Under the pieces are notes generated by a model that worked only from the letters and a program-made list of their open reading frames with translations, was not told the DNA's origin and searched no databases. A program made the translations under genes and the position numbers. A DNA stretch of 64,000 nucleotides from an uncultured Blautia sp. (GTDB lineage Bacteria > Bacillota > Clostridia > Lachnospirales > Lachnospiraceae), in assembly GCA_934373235.1 (NCBI GenBank), contig CAKROW010000004.1:1-64000 (forward strand), given 5' to 3'. Position 1 is the stretch's first letter. Every line of letters begins with the position of its first letter. Below are positions 52,793-62,373 of the stretch, piece after piece.

Positions 52793-53251
52793 TTAGAACA
52801 GACTCTTCACAAAATCAAGTGCAATTCTGAAAATACTCTTTACATCATCCTTGGTAACGCCCATATCTTCCAGTGTGCTGTAAACATCAGAAACACAGGA
52901 TCTCAGCTTGGACTCATCAATATTAAGATTCTGCATCTTATTGATGATCTTTACCATTGAATCCTTATCATCCTGGGAAAGGCTTACACCGAAGTGCTCC
53001 TCTGCCCTGTCGATTCCCTCAGAAATCTGATCCTCTGTGATATCCTTCTCATCGATCAGGTTCTTCACATAAATGATCATATCTGTAACCTTATCCGGAT
53101 CAGATGCAAGTGAATCAATCTCATTGCTCTTAAGAATATCCTCTGCCTGGCTTACCAGTTCATCTGTACTGGATGCCATAACACCAACCGGTGAGGAACA
53201 TGCAATCACACCAGCTACAACTACGGCTGCAATTCTCTTCATTTTCATCAT
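52793..53251 (-). CDS. Small secreted helical protein, possibly DUF1002-like
   Basis: A 152-residue protein with a signal peptide (KRIAAVVVAGVIACSSPVGVMA) and a mature part that is almost all helical and acidic. The closing segment (VYSTLEDMGVTKDDVKSI) resembles DUF1002 proteins of Clostridia, but the protein is shorter. GGAGG seven bases before the ATG. A possible promoter with extended -10 TGCTATACT is at about 53318-53323. Function unknown. Confidence 0.7.
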   Translation of the reverse strand: MMKMKRIAAVVVAGVIACSSPVGVMASSTDELVSQAEDILKSNEIDSLASDPDKVTDMIIYVKNLIDEKDITEDQISEGIDRAEEHFGVSLSQDDKDSMVKIINKMQNLNIDESKLRSCVSDVYSTLEDMGVTKDDVKSIFRIALDFVKSLF

Positions 53252-53552
53252 AATAAAACCTCCATAATACCCTGCTAAATGGGATAACTAAAATTCTTTC
53301 TCTCAACTACGCACCTCAGTATAGCACACCTTCCTCCCTCTCTGTAAACCCGATTTCACCTTTTAGCGTATATAATTATTCACAATTTTTTCATAAAGTG
53401 CACAAACTTTCCTAACATCTCTCCAATACAATAATTATTGTAAATTTTTCATTACTTTTTTATGTTTGGTTCGGACAATACCGTTCCATTCATACCTCCT
53501 TTCTACAAATACACATCCGAATGGTTCTCCTCCAAAATTCCATTCGGACCTG
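53252..53552. other. Leader and spacer region
   Basis: Noncoding AT-rich DNA holding the likely promoter of the small secreted protein near 53318-53345. Nothing else recognised. Confidence 0.5.
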
Positions 53553-53591
53553 AAAAAAAGGATCCGAAATAGCTGCTCGGATCCTTTTTTT
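53553..53591. terminator. Bidirectional terminator after rsmA
   Basis: GGATCCGA (53560-53567) pairs with TCGGATCC (53577-53584), flanked by an A run and a T run, so it works in both directions. It ends the rsmA transcript. Confidence 0.9.
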
Positions 53592-53638
53592 CGTTATATG
53601 ATTATATTTATATAATTCTGTTTATCTCGTCCAGGTGA

Positions 53639-54511
53639 TCAGTTCATCTCAGAAATGCAGTTTGCAAGCTGTGCAAACTGTTCCAGTGTCAACGCCTCAC
53701 CTCTGATATTCAGAGGCAGCCCGCATTTCTCAAACGCACCCTCAATAGCCTCTTTTCCAAGGGAAAAGTCTCCGGAATTTTTGATTCCGTTAACCAGAGT
53801 TTTCCTCCTCTGGTTAAATGAAGCACGGATCAGTCTGAACATCAGCTTCTCATCCTTCACATCAACAGGCGGTTTCTCATATCTGGTAAGTCTGATCACT
53901 GCACTGCCAACTTTGGGCCTTGGCATAAAGCAGTTAGGCGGCACATTTGCCACGATCTCCGGCTTCGCATAATACTGTACTGCCAGTGAAAGGGCTCCGT
54001 AGTCCTTTGTTCCCGGACCTACCTGCATCCTGTCTGCAACCTCTTTCTGCACCATAACAGTGATAGAATCAATTGGTACATTTGACTCAAAAAGCCCCAT
54101 GATAATGGGAGTGGTAATGTAGTAGGGAAGGTTGGCGACTACCTTCACAGGTCTTCCGCCGTTCTTCTCATCTGCGATCTTCCGGATATCTGTCTTCAGG
54201 ATATCATTATGGATCACGCTCACATTATCCCACTGTTTCAGTGTATCCTGAAGTATGGGGATCAGGGAATTATCAATCTCCACAGCGACCACCTCACGTG
54301 CAGCCTCTGCAAGATACTGGGTCATGGTACCAATTCCCGGTCCGATCTCCAGCACAAAATCATCCTTCGTTATCCCTGCGGAATCAATGATCTTTTCCAG
54401 AACATGTTCATCGATCAGAAAATTCTGACCAAACCTTTTCTGGAAAACAAAATGATACTTTTGAAGGACTTCAATGGTATATTTCGGGTTACCAAGATAA
54501 GGTCTGGCCAT
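53639..54511 (-). CDS. rsmA: 16S rRNA dimethyladenosine transferase
   Basis: KsgA/RsmA dimethylates A1518 and A1519 of 16S rRNA. Opening FGQNFLID, SAM motif LEIGPGIGTMTQ and catalytic NLPYYI are present. 290 residues. It follows the large TPR/AAA-like gene on the same strand. Confidence 0.95.
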   Translation of the reverse strand: MARPYLGNPKYTIEVLQKYHFVFQKRFGQNFLIDEHVLEKIIDSAGITKDDFVLEIGPGIGTMTQYLAEAAREVVAVEIDNSLIPILQDTLKQWDNVSVIHNDILKTDIRKIADEKNGGRPVKVVANLPYYITTPIIMGLFESNVPIDSITVMVQKEVADRMQVGPGTKDYGALSLAVQYYAKPEIVANVPPNCFMPRPKVGSAVIRLTRYEKPPVDVKDEKLMFRLIRASFNQRRKTLVNGIKNSGDFSLGKEAIEGAFEKCGLPLNIRGEALTLEQFAQLANCISEMN

Positions 54512-54538
54512 ATTTTTTACCTCTGTTCTCTAAAATTA

Positions 54539-57500
54539 TTAACTGAAATCCTTTTCAAGAAGTACAGTATATCCGTCACGGTCTACCCTCTTCTTGGAAC
54601 GTTTAAACAATCCACCCTGTGCCTTTGCCATGGCATTGTCAAGCATGGTCTTCACATTACCGATGCTCATTGGCTGGTCTGCTTTCTGATTGATACCGAT
54701 GAGATTATACAGTGCAAGCATGGCCATCTGATCGATACGGAATCCATTTTCCATTGTATAAACTCTGGCAAAATTAACAAGCTCATCATTTGTAAATACC
54801 GGAATATTGATCATTGATGTAAACTTCTTTGCAAGCTTCGGATATCTTGCTATCAGCTTACGCATACCGATCTTCTCGTCCTCCAGGATCACTATCATTC
54901 CTTTGGTATTTTCATTCATGGCAGCGTCCAGTTCATCTGCAGTTTCCTGTGAAAGCTGATTTGCATTTTCAATGACAAGGAAACCTCCGTAAAGCTTGGT
55001 CACAACCTCTTTGATATTTCTCTCATTAAGATCCTCTGCAAAAATATAGGCAACCTTGGAAGCTTCAAGATTGAGTTCCTTGCAAATAGCCGGGATAAGA
55101 CTTGAGATCAGTCTTGTCTTTCCGGTTTCCCTGCCGCCCATAACGATCACATTACCGGTTCTGGAAGTACTGTCCGCAGCGCCTCTCTGAACATCACACA
55201 GTGCATCCAGAAGCTGCTCCTTCATTCCCGGAACTTTTACAAAATATGTAAAAAGCTGTTTTTCTTCATCTGTGAGAACTTTTTCCCTGGCAATGATCTC
55301 AGTAGGATCGGTCTCCGGCTGTATGGATTTAATAAACTGTTCGATCCTGTCTTCCTCAGTCAGCTCCTCTTCCTCATCGTCAGCGCTTTCCTCGTACTCC
55401 TCATCAAAATCTTCGTCGATCTCTTCCTCTTCTTCGGACTCCGGTTCAGCTTCGGCTGTAATCTCAGCTTCCTCCCTGGCCGCAGTTGTAATCTCAGCTT
55501 CAGGCTGAGGAGCTTCAGCTTCAGCCTCCGGCTCAGTTAATTCTTCCTCCTCAAGATCATCAGGATCGTCGTCCATTTTTCTTCTTCCAAGGATATTTAC
55601 AAGGAATTCATCATCATCTGATTCAATTACTTTGCCGGATCTTTTTTCTTCTTTTCTGTTTCTTCCGGCAAAAAGCTTCTGAAGTTCTGTTGGCTCCGGT
55701 TTCTCCGGCTCCAGGGACGGAACCTCGATATCAGAAGTATCAAGGAACACTTCTTCTTCCTCAAGAGGCCTCACACCAGCCGGTCCATTGAGAAATTCTG
55801 CTTCTGCTGCCTGAAGATCCTCCTCAGTTACCGGATCCTCCTCTTCGTCATATACAATATCCGGAACACGGTTCCTGATAATGTCCTCGATCTCCACATC
55901 CGGCTCCTCAACTGTCTCAGCTACTTCCTCAGTTCTGCCGTCTGCTTCATCAATGATCCTGGCATCATCCACTTCTTCAGCCTGTTGAGGATCCGTCTCC
56001 TCCGGATCCTCAACAGTATCCGGAACTTCCCCGGCAGCTTCCGTCTCCTGAACAGGCTCTTCTTCCTCTGCCGGAGCTACTGTATCATCTGCCTCGGACT
56101 TCACTTCTTCGGCAAGCTGCTTTGTAGTCTCTTCCTCCTGCGCAAGCTCTGCGATACGGGCATTTTCTTTCTGTATCTCATCTCTGTTTCCGGCTTCCTC
56201 ATAATCCGGGATGTCAATTCCCTGCTTCTCAGCAGCCGCAAGGATAGTATCTTCCAGATTAAATTCTGTTTCTTCGGCTATATCCTCTTCTTTCTCTGCC
56301 TCAACTGCTGCCGCAACCTCATCAATACTTCCAAAAATGGAACTTGTATCCTGGCTTACAGGCGCTGTAAGATTCTCCTCGTAAGTTGCCCTTGTCATCG
56401 AACGTGGAATCTTAAGCTCAGGCATCTTGATAGTAGCGGAAAAATCCGGCTTACCATCTTCATTCAACGGTACTCCTGCATTTTCCGGCACCTTATCGGA
56501 CTCCTGAGTTTCCTGCTCCGTTTCCTCTTCCTGCGAAACAGAAAGCTCTTCCGGCTTATCTGCAGTATCCTCGCTGACGACTTCTGCATCTGCTGCATCC
56601 GGATACTCAACGTCCGAAATCTCCTCTGCTGTGATATCTTCACCGGGAACTTCGTCTGCCTTCTCTGCAGTTTCCTCAGACTCGCCTGCTTCCTCTGTAC
56701 TCTCTGCAGATTCTGTATCTTCCTCGTCCTCAGAAACATCCATGTCATCCTCATCTGTATCTTCGGCTTCTTCCGGTTTTCTGCGGTTTCCGAAAATATC
56801 ACGGATGCCGTTGGCGATCTTTTCCTGAAGAGTTTCCGCACCGCTGAGATCTCGCTCATCGTCAACCTTGATGGTATCGATCACCGGCTTGGTCTCATCG
56901 TAATAGGTCTTCTTCTCCTCTGTCGCAGCTTCCTCAGATCTGCTCTCCTTGATCTCCTGAACTTTTTCCGGAGGAATCAGTTTCGGGATAAAACGCTGCT
57001 CGTATTTCTCCTTCTCCTCGCCGGTCAGCACACCCATACGCTGCTTCAGGTCAAGAGCCTTCATCACATAGGTTCCGTCATTGAACCACAGAACCATCTC
57101 ATTGCACAGATCCAGACATTTCTGCTTGTCACCGGCCTTATAATAAAGCTTCGCCAGCTCATAGGACCATCTCTCGGTAAACTCCTTCTCCTTGTAATCC
57201 TCAAGGATACGGATCTGCTCGTTAAGAGACGCATTCTTCGCTTTGGCTATCTTATATCTCAGTATATATTCAGTTGTATCGCCTGATGCCACTTCTCTGT
57301 ATTCGTCAAAAAATTCCATGGCCTCATCGATATCACCCATCTTCAGTGAAACCTCGATCAGACGGTAAAGTATATTTTTACCGATGGGGGCTCTGTGGTA
57401 CGCAAGCAGAAAAATTTCTTTACTCTCTTCATATCGCTTGTTTGCAGCGTATATCTCACCTACAACACAAAGAGTACGGACATTCTTCACCCGCCGCCAG

Positions 57501-57610
57501 TCAATGCTGTCAACGACCTGCATTGCGCCCTTGTAATCCTGGACTTCGACCAGATGATTGATCTCGCCCAGCTTGACGCGAAACTCCTCTTTATCCAAAA
57601 TATTCACCAA
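54539..57610 (-). CDS. Giant TPR / acidic linker / AAA-like protein
   Basis: A 1023-residue protein without a clear named family. N-terminal third (1-215): alpha-helical TPR-like repeats (ALDLKQRMG, KLYYKAGDKQKCLDLC). Middle (about 230-790): highly acidic, Glu/Asp/Ala-rich and probably disordered. C-terminal part (about 790-1023): a P-loop ATPase with GGRETGKTR near residue 825, IEDLNE-type helices and LIARYPKLAKKFTS, similar to the AAA+ domain seen in CbxX/CfqX or sporulation ATPases. It stands between rsmA and recF. Probably an intracellular assembly scaffold. No function is claimed. Confidence 0.7.
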   Translation of the reverse strand: MVNILDKEEFRVKLGEINHLVEVQDYKGAMQVVDSIDWRRVKNVRTLCVVGEIYAANKRYEESKEIFLLAYHRAPIGKNILYRLIEVSLKMGDIDEAMEFFDEYREVASGDTTEYILRYKIAKAKNASLNEQIRILEDYKEKEFTERWSYELAKLYYKAGDKQKCLDLCNEMVLWFNDGTYVMKALDLKQRMGVLTGEEKEKYEQRFIPKLIPPEKVQEIKESRSEEAATEEKKTYYDETKPVIDTIKVDDERDLSGAETLQEKIANGIRDIFGNRRKPEEAEDTDEDDMDVSEDEEDTESAESTEEAGESEETAEKADEVPGEDITAEEISDVEYPDAADAEVVSEDTADKPEELSVSQEEETEQETQESDKVPENAGVPLNEDGKPDFSATIKMPELKIPRSMTRATYEENLTAPVSQDTSSIFGSIDEVAAAVEAEKEEDIAEETEFNLEDTILAAAEKQGIDIPDYEEAGNRDEIQKENARIAELAQEEETTKQLAEEVKSEADDTVAPAEEEEPVQETEAAGEVPDTVEDPEETDPQQAEEVDDARIIDEADGRTEEVAETVEEPDVEIEDIIRNRVPDIVYDEEEDPVTEEDLQAAEAEFLNGPAGVRPLEEEEVFLDTSDIEVPSLEPEKPEPTELQKLFAGRNRKEEKRSGKVIESDDDEFLVNILGRRKMDDDPDDLEEEELTEPEAEAEAPQPEAEITTAAREEAEITAEAEPESEEEEEIDEDFDEEYEESADDEEEELTEEDRIEQFIKSIQPETDPTEIIAREKVLTDEEKQLFTYFVKVPGMKEQLLDALCDVQRGAADSTSRTGNVIVMGGRETGKTRLISSLIPAICKELNLEASKVAYIFAEDLNERNIKEVVTKLYGGFLVIENANQLSQETADELDAAMNENTKGMIVILEDEKIGMRKLIARYPKLAKKFTSMINIPVFTNDELVNFARVYTMENGFRIDQMAMLALYNLIGINQKADQPMSIGNVKTMLDNAMAKAQGGLFKRSKKRVDRDGYTVLLEKDFS

Positions 57611-57653
57611 CTTTCCATAATTAGAATCAGTTTAACATATGCATCATAGCTTG

Positions 57654-58763
57654 TCAAAACCCTTTATCAGCTTCCCCGCGATAGGGATCATACACATGTC
57701 CCTTCACCACATGGAAAACTCTGTTTATCTCAAACTGGTGACTGACAAAATCATCCAGTCCGGTGCATGTGATCAGTGTCTGTATATCATGGATACTGTC
57801 CAGTAAATATGTCTGTCTGCTGCTGTCGAGCTCCGAAAGAACATCATCCAGAAGCAGGATCGGTGTATCTTTGATCTTCTTTTTTACCAGATATATCTCC
57901 GAGAGCTTCAGGGAAAGTGCCGCTGTCCTCTGCTGGCCCTGGGAACCATATTTACGGATATCAATGCCATCCACCTTTACACAAAAATCATCTCTGTGCG
58001 GTCCCACGGAAGTAAGCTTCATCCGGAGATCCCTGTCCCTGTTGAGAAAAAGTCTGTTTTTCAGCTCTTCCCCTGAAACGCTTGGTTCATAGATTATTTC
58101 CAGTTCCTCCATACCTCCGGTAAGTCCTCTGTGGATCCCATGAACGATCTCATTAAGCTCCTCTACAAAAGCGGCTCTTTTTTCGATGATCTTTCTTCCA
58201 TAGTCCACCATCTGCGTGTCCCACACATCCAGCATTTCCTTCATCCCCGGTTTGGCAAAATAATCCTTCAGAAGACGGTTCCTCTGGTTCACAATATGAT
58301 TATATCCGGCCAGGTCTGTGATATACAGTCCGTCAAGCTGGCACAGCTCTGAATCCAGGAACCGCCGCCTTTCACCAGGTCCGTTTTTAATGATATTAAG
58401 ATCCTCCGGAGAAAAAAACACCAGATTCACCACTCCCAGAAGCTCCCTTGCCTTGCGGATCGGCAGCCCGTTAATGGCAACTCCCTTTGCTTTGTTTTTC
58501 CGGAGGTGCATATCGATCTTATACGAAAGTCCACCCTTCTTTACCATCATTCGGATATGGGCTTCATCGTTCTCGAAGCGGATCATCTCCCGGTCCTTGC
58601 TTCCCTTGTGGGATTTGCTGGTACCAGCCAGATAAACCGCTTCCAGGATATTTGTTTTTCCCTGTGCATTATTGCCGTAGAGAATATTGGTACCCTGGTC
58701 AAAATTCATTTCCAGGGTATCGTAATTTCTGAAATTATTTAATTTGATGGATTCAATGTACAT
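57654..58763 (-). CDS. recF: DNA replication and repair protein RecF
   Basis: An SMC-like ATPase that loads RecA at gaps. Walker A YGNNAQGKTN near residues 32-40, signature GSQGQQRT and Walker B PILLLDDVLSELD. About 369 residues. The ATG at 58763 (MYIES) fits the family start; it overlaps the yaaA stop. Classic dnaA-dnaN-yaaA-recF order. Confidence 0.94.
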   Translation of the reverse strand: MYIESIKLNNFRNYDTLEMNFDQGTNILYGNNAQGKTNILEAVYLAGTSKSHKGSKDREMIRFENDEAHIRMMVKKGGLSYKIDMHLRKNKAKGVAINGLPIRKARELLGVVNLVFFSPEDLNIIKNGPGERRRFLDSELCQLDGLYITDLAGYNHIVNQRNRLLKDYFAKPGMKEMLDVWDTQMVDYGRKIIEKRAAFVEELNEIVHGIHRGLTGGMEELEIIYEPSVSGEELKNRLFLNRDRDLRMKLTSVGPHRDDFCVKVDGIDIRKYGSQGQQRTAALSLKLSEIYLVKKKIKDTPILLLDDVLSELDSSRQTYLLDSIHDIQTLITCTGLDDFVSHQFEINRVFHVVKGHVYDPYRGEADKGF

Positions 58764-58767
58764 TCCT

Positions 58768-58974
58768 TCACCCAACTACATTGATATCTTTTCCCTCGTA
58801 GGAAATGACATCTCCCACATGGATCTTTCTTCCGCGGCGTGTATCTACCTCACCGTTTACTTTTACAAGTCCGTCATTGATGGCATATTTTGCCTCAACT
58901 CCATCCTCCACAACTCCCGCCAGCTTTAACGCCTGGCCCAGTTTGATAAATTCGTCTCTGATCTTGATTTCCAT
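58768..58974 (-). CDS. yaaA: S4-domain RNA-binding protein (YaaA/RlbA)
   Basis: A 68-residue S4-like protein (INDGLVKVNGEVDTRRGRKIHVGD). In Bacillus the gene between dnaN and recF encodes RlbA, linked to ribosome assembly. The ATG at 58974 follows AGAGAGGAAAA; longer frames run into the terminator hairpin. Confidence 0.9.
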   Translation of the reverse strand: MEIKIRDEFIKLGQALKLAGVVEDGVEAKYAINDGLVKVNGEVDTRRGRKIHVGDVISYEGKDINVVG

Positions 58975-58990
58975 TTCTTTTCCTCTCTGA

Positions 58991-59024
58991 AAAATACCAC
59001 CATATCCTCTGTGGTGGTATTTTT
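58991..59024 (-). terminator. Hairpin between dnaN and yaaA
   Basis: AAAATACCACCA (58991-59002) pairs with TGGTGGTATTTT (59012-59023). The minus strand continues into a T run. It could partly end dnaA-dnaN transcripts before yaaA-recF. Confidence 0.75.
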
Positions 59025-59050
59025 CCATACATAAATTACCTCCTGCCGGC

Positions 59051-60163
59051 TTATCTTGCGTTCTGGCTGATATTTACCGGAAGGATCAGGTAGGTATAAG
59101 TTTCTTCTTCATCTCTGATAAAGCATGGTGCTTTCGGGTTGACCAGATAAATGGTGATGGTCTCGTCATCAATAACGCGAAGTGCATCAATAAGGAATTT
59201 CGGGTTAAAACCGATCATAATATCCTTACCCTCTTTGTCAATATCAATATCTTCATTCATGGAACCCATGGAAGAATCTATCTTCAGCTCCATACTGCCT
59301 TCTTTGATGTTGATGATGATCGGTTTTTTCTCACCTTCACGTACAAGAAGTGTTGCACGGTCAATACAGTCAAGAAATTCTTTTTTATTGATGTTAAGTT
59401 TTGTCTCATAATCGCTGGAAAGCATCTGGTCAATGCGGAAATACTCTCCCTCGATCAGTCTGGAAACTACCATGGTCTGGTCAAATTCAAACAGAATGTG
59501 GTTTTTTGTGAAGTAAATGCTGACCAGATCATCTACTTCACCGGACAGTATCTTACTGATCTCACTTAAAGTTTTGCCCGGAACTACCACCTTCTGGTCA
59601 GAATATTCTTTCTTAAGGGGCATTTTCCGGATAGCGATCCTGTGACCATCCAGAGAAACTACCTTCAGACAGTTATTCCTGATCTCAAAAAGTTCACCGG
59701 TCATTAATTTGTTGTTTTCATTGACGGCAATAGAGAAAATAGTCTGTCTTATCATCTCTTTTAATGTATATTGAGAGATAGTAAGAGGTTCATCCTTCTC
59801 TATCATTGGTAAATAAGCAAAATCTTCACCTGATTTACCAGGAATATTAAACTTGGCTTTTTCACAGGTGATGGTTGCAGCATATTTATCATCTGTCTTG
59901 ATGGTAACATCATTATCCGGAAGTCGTCTGATGATTTCATAGAAGATCTTTGCATCAAGAGCTACTTTTCCTTTTTCTTCAATTACCCCGTCAACAATAG
60001 TTTCAATTCCCAGTTCCATGTCGTTGGTGGTAAATTTTATCTGGCTGGTTGTTGCATCCATGAGAATACATTCAAGGATTGGCATGGTAGTTTTTGATGG
60101 TACTGCTTTGAGTGCTATACTTACACTTTTCAGTAAGCTGCTTTTGGAACAGATGATTTTCAT
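59051..60163 (-). CDS. dnaN: DNA polymerase III beta clamp
   Basis: The sliding clamp of the replisome. 370 residues with the three clamp domains. Opening MKIICSKSSLLKSV and the LIEGEYFRIDQML segment are typical. The leader contains DnaA boxes, so autoregulation by DnaA is likely. Confidence 0.95.
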   Translation of the reverse strand: MKIICSKSSLLKSVSIALKAVPSKTTMPILECILMDATTSQIKFTTNDMELGIETIVDGVIEEKGKVALDAKIFYEIIRRLPDNDVTIKTDDKYAATITCEKAKFNIPGKSGEDFAYLPMIEKDEPLTISQYTLKEMIRQTIFSIAVNENNKLMTGELFEIRNNCLKVVSLDGHRIAIRKMPLKKEYSDQKVVVPGKTLSEISKILSGEVDDLVSIYFTKNHILFEFDQTMVVSRLIEGEYFRIDQMLSSDYETKLNINKKEFLDCIDRATLLVREGEKKPIIINIKEGSMELKIDSSMGSMNEDIDIDKEGKDIMIGFNPKFLIDALRVIDDETITIYLVNPKAPCFIRDEEETYTYLILPVNISQNAR

Positions 60164-60441
60164 AATGTGTATAACTCCCTTCCTGGTTAAAGTGTGGTTT
60201 TTATATATAAATTAATAGAAAAAATTCGCCGTAACAGCCGTAGGGGATGTGAATTTGTGAAAAACTACCGCCAGGCCGTTAAAAATCAAGGTTTTTGGAT
60301 GGGGATAACTTGTGTATAAGGGGGTAATTTTCCATGTGGATAACATGTGTATGAAAAATCCGTCGATTTTCGGCAAAAAAGTTATACACATCTGTCCACA
60401 CACAATTCACACGTTATACACCAGTAATGTGGATAAGTCTC
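60164..60441. other. Origin region, dnaN-proximal DnaA-box cluster
   Basis: Between dnaN and dnaA. Perfect boxes TGTGGATAA at 60335-60343 and 60428-60436, plus one-mismatch boxes TTGTGTATAA (60310-60319) and TTATACACA (60382-60390) and a weaker TTATACACC (60414-60422). An AT-rich stretch near 60195-60230 could be the unwinding element. Together with 61819-62273 it forms a bipartite origin. Confidence 0.8.
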
Positions 60442-61818
60442 CTAACCTTGTGGATTAATTTTTTTCTTCAGTATATCGATCGTGTTTTTCAGATTATCGT
60501 CGTTTTCCAGCTCGTGTTCGATCTTTTCAATTCCGTGCATAACCGTTGTGTGGTCACGGTTTCCCAGACATTTTCCGATATTTTTCAGCGGAGTAGAGAT
60601 GATTTCGCGGCAAAGATACATGGAAACCTGTCGGGGCATAACGATTTTGGCATTACGCTTGTTTCCGCAGAGGTCAGCGGAGGTTACACCGTAATGTTCG
60701 GATACTACAGAAATGATATATTCCGGTGTAATGATTTTTTTCTCATTTGGAGAAATGATATCTTTCAGTGCCTGCTCTGCAAGTTCCAGAGTTACTTCTT
60801 TTTTCTCCAGTTTTGCTCCGGCCATTACCTTATTAAAGGCACCTTCCAGCTCTCGGATGTTGGATTTGATGTTTGTGGCGATGTATTTAATAACATCTTC
60901 GCTGATATTGTAGCCGTTCATCTCCTCATTTTTATGAAGGATCGCCATTCGGGTCTCATAATCAGGGAGTGTAATGTCTGCGATCAGACCCCACTCGAAT
61001 CTGGAACGGAAACGTTCTTCCAGGATCTCCATATCCTTCGGCGGTTTATCAGAAGAAATGATGATCTGCTTCTTTGCGCTGTGGAGACTGTTGAATGTAT
61101 GGAAAAATTCTTCCTGAGTAGACTCCTTTCCTATGATAAACTGGATATCATCGACCAGAAGTACGTCGATATTCCTGTATTTATCACGGAATTTGCTCAT
61201 TGCTGTATTGTTACCGTTTCGGATAGTCTCGATCAGTTCGTTTGTAAATTCCTCACTGGTTACATAGAGAACCTTGCTGTCTTTGTTGTGTTCCAGGATA
61301 AAATGAGCGATGGAATGCATAAGATGCGTTTTTCCAAGTCCGGCTCCGCCGTAGATAAACAGGGGATTGTAGGTATCTCCCGGTGATTCGGCTACTGCCA
61401 GAGCTGCTGCCTGGGCAAATTTATTATTGCTTCCCACAACAAAGGTATCGAAAGTGTATTTTGGATTGAGATGTGCTTCTTCATAACGAGGATCTGTTAC
61501 CTTATTATTATAAGAAGTCTTTTTTTCCTGTTCCTGTTCTTTTTTGGGAAGATCTTTCTCCAGGATAAAGCGGAGTTCACATTCTTCCATGCCTGTGAGA
61601 ACACAGATCGTAACCTGAAGAGGAATATTATATCTTTTGCTGATATAATTTAAGCCGAGATCTGCCTGGTCAGAAGGAACACTAACTGTTATAACGTTTC
61701 CGTCAACTTCATAAATCTTCAGCGGCTTCAGCCAGGTATTAAAAGCCACATCGGCCACATCATATTCAGTTTTGACAGTTTGTAGAATTTCTTCCCATTT
61801 ATCTATAACAGCGTTCAT
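60442..61818 (-). CDS. dnaA: Chromosomal replication initiator
   Basis: DnaA binds DnaA boxes and opens the origin. Domain I (1-80), AAA+ domain III with GGAGLGKTHL and LVDDIQFI, and domain IV with the box-binding signature DHTTVMHGI. 458 residues. Good ribosome binding site AGGAGG. It lies between two DnaA-box clusters. Confidence 0.97.
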   Translation of the reverse strand: MNAVIDKWEEILQTVKTEYDVADVAFNTWLKPLKIYEVDGNVITVSVPSDQADLGLNYISKRYNIPLQVTICVLTGMEECELRFILEKDLPKKEQEQEKKTSYNNKVTDPRYEEAHLNPKYTFDTFVVGSNNKFAQAAALAVAESPGDTYNPLFIYGGAGLGKTHLMHSIAHFILEHNKDSKVLYVTSEEFTNELIETIRNGNNTAMSKFRDKYRNIDVLLVDDIQFIIGKESTQEEFFHTFNSLHSAKKQIIISSDKPPKDMEILEERFRSRFEWGLIADITLPDYETRMAILHKNEEMNGYNISEDVIKYIATNIKSNIRELEGAFNKVMAGAKLEKKEVTLELAEQALKDIISPNEKKIITPEYIISVVSEHYGVTSADLCGNKRNAKIVMPRQVSMYLCREIISTPLKNIGKCLGNRDHTTVMHGIEKIEHELENDDNLKNTIDILKKKINPQG

Positions 61819-61856
61819 TTTTTCCTCCTGTGAACAGTAAAATAAAATAATAATAA

Positions 61857-61875
61857 CCCCAGTCTGCGACTGAGG
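61857..61875 (-). promoter_or_regulatory. Hairpin in the dnaA leader
   Basis: CCCCAGTC (61857-61864) and GACTGAGG (61868-61875) form a stem, followed on the minus strand by a T-rich sequence. It sits between the dnaA promoter and ribosome binding site and could slow or attenuate transcription. Confidence 0.4.
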
Positions 61876-61891
61876 ACAGATATCCTTTTAT

Positions 61892-61920
61892 ATATTACAA
61901 TGAAAATGGTATTTTCGCAA
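61892..61920 (-). promoter_or_regulatory. Promoter candidate of dnaA
   Basis: Minus-strand -35 TTGCGA (61915-61920) and -10 TAATAT (61892-61897), spacer 17, about 75 bases above the start codon. Confidence 0.5.
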
Positions 61921-62274
61921 TGGAAAACGTGGACAATTATGGGGAAAATATTGTGGAAAAGGGGAGGATTAGGTGTGGAAAACGGTGGATATCTCTGAAT
62001 AAGGTTTCCATAAGTCGGGACGTTGTGGATAAGCCAGCAAAAAAATGTGTATAAAGTAATCCACTGTCGAAATGGCTCAAAATAAGGCTTTTTTTGAAAG
62101 CTATGTGAAAAAAGAACGGCTCAAAGTGGATAAATTTGCAGGTAATCCACCAGTTATCCACAAGTTTTCCACAAAATGTGGATAAAGTTACGTAAACCAC
62201 AAAGATATTCCACAATTACCTTTTTGGCATATGAAAACCTGCTGAAAATATCGTAAAAAATCCCGTTTTTTTAC

Positions 62275-62303
62275 TTGACGAAAAGGTTGTTTGTCAATAT
62301 AAT
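62275..62303 (+). promoter_or_regulatory. Promoter of rpmH
   Basis: Plus-strand -35 TTGACG (62275-62280), spacer 17, consensus -10 TATAAT (62298-62303). It starts the rightward transcript of rpmH and rnpA. Confidence 0.85.
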
Positions 62304-62373
62304 GAAGAATGATGTTCTGAATGATAAATTATTTCATGACAATTAAAAAATAGATAAGGGAGGTGCTTTACCT

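Larger units (their letters stand above)
61819..62273. other. Origin region, rpmH-proximal DnaA-box cluster
   Basis: Perfect boxes at 62024-62032 (TGTGGATAA), 62154-62162 (TTATCCACA) and 62177-62185 (TGTGGATAA), plus one-mismatch boxes at 62046-62054 and 62125-62133. The dnaA promoter is at 61892-61920. This is the larger half of the bipartite origin. Confidence 0.85.

Noticed and set aside
55985..57286. Plus-strand frame of 433 codons rich in Leu and Phe
   Set aside because: It is the antisense shadow of the acidic Glu/Asp repeats of the minus-strand TPR/AAA-like gene.
60427..61386. Plus-strand frame of 319 codons
   Set aside because: Antisense to dnaA.
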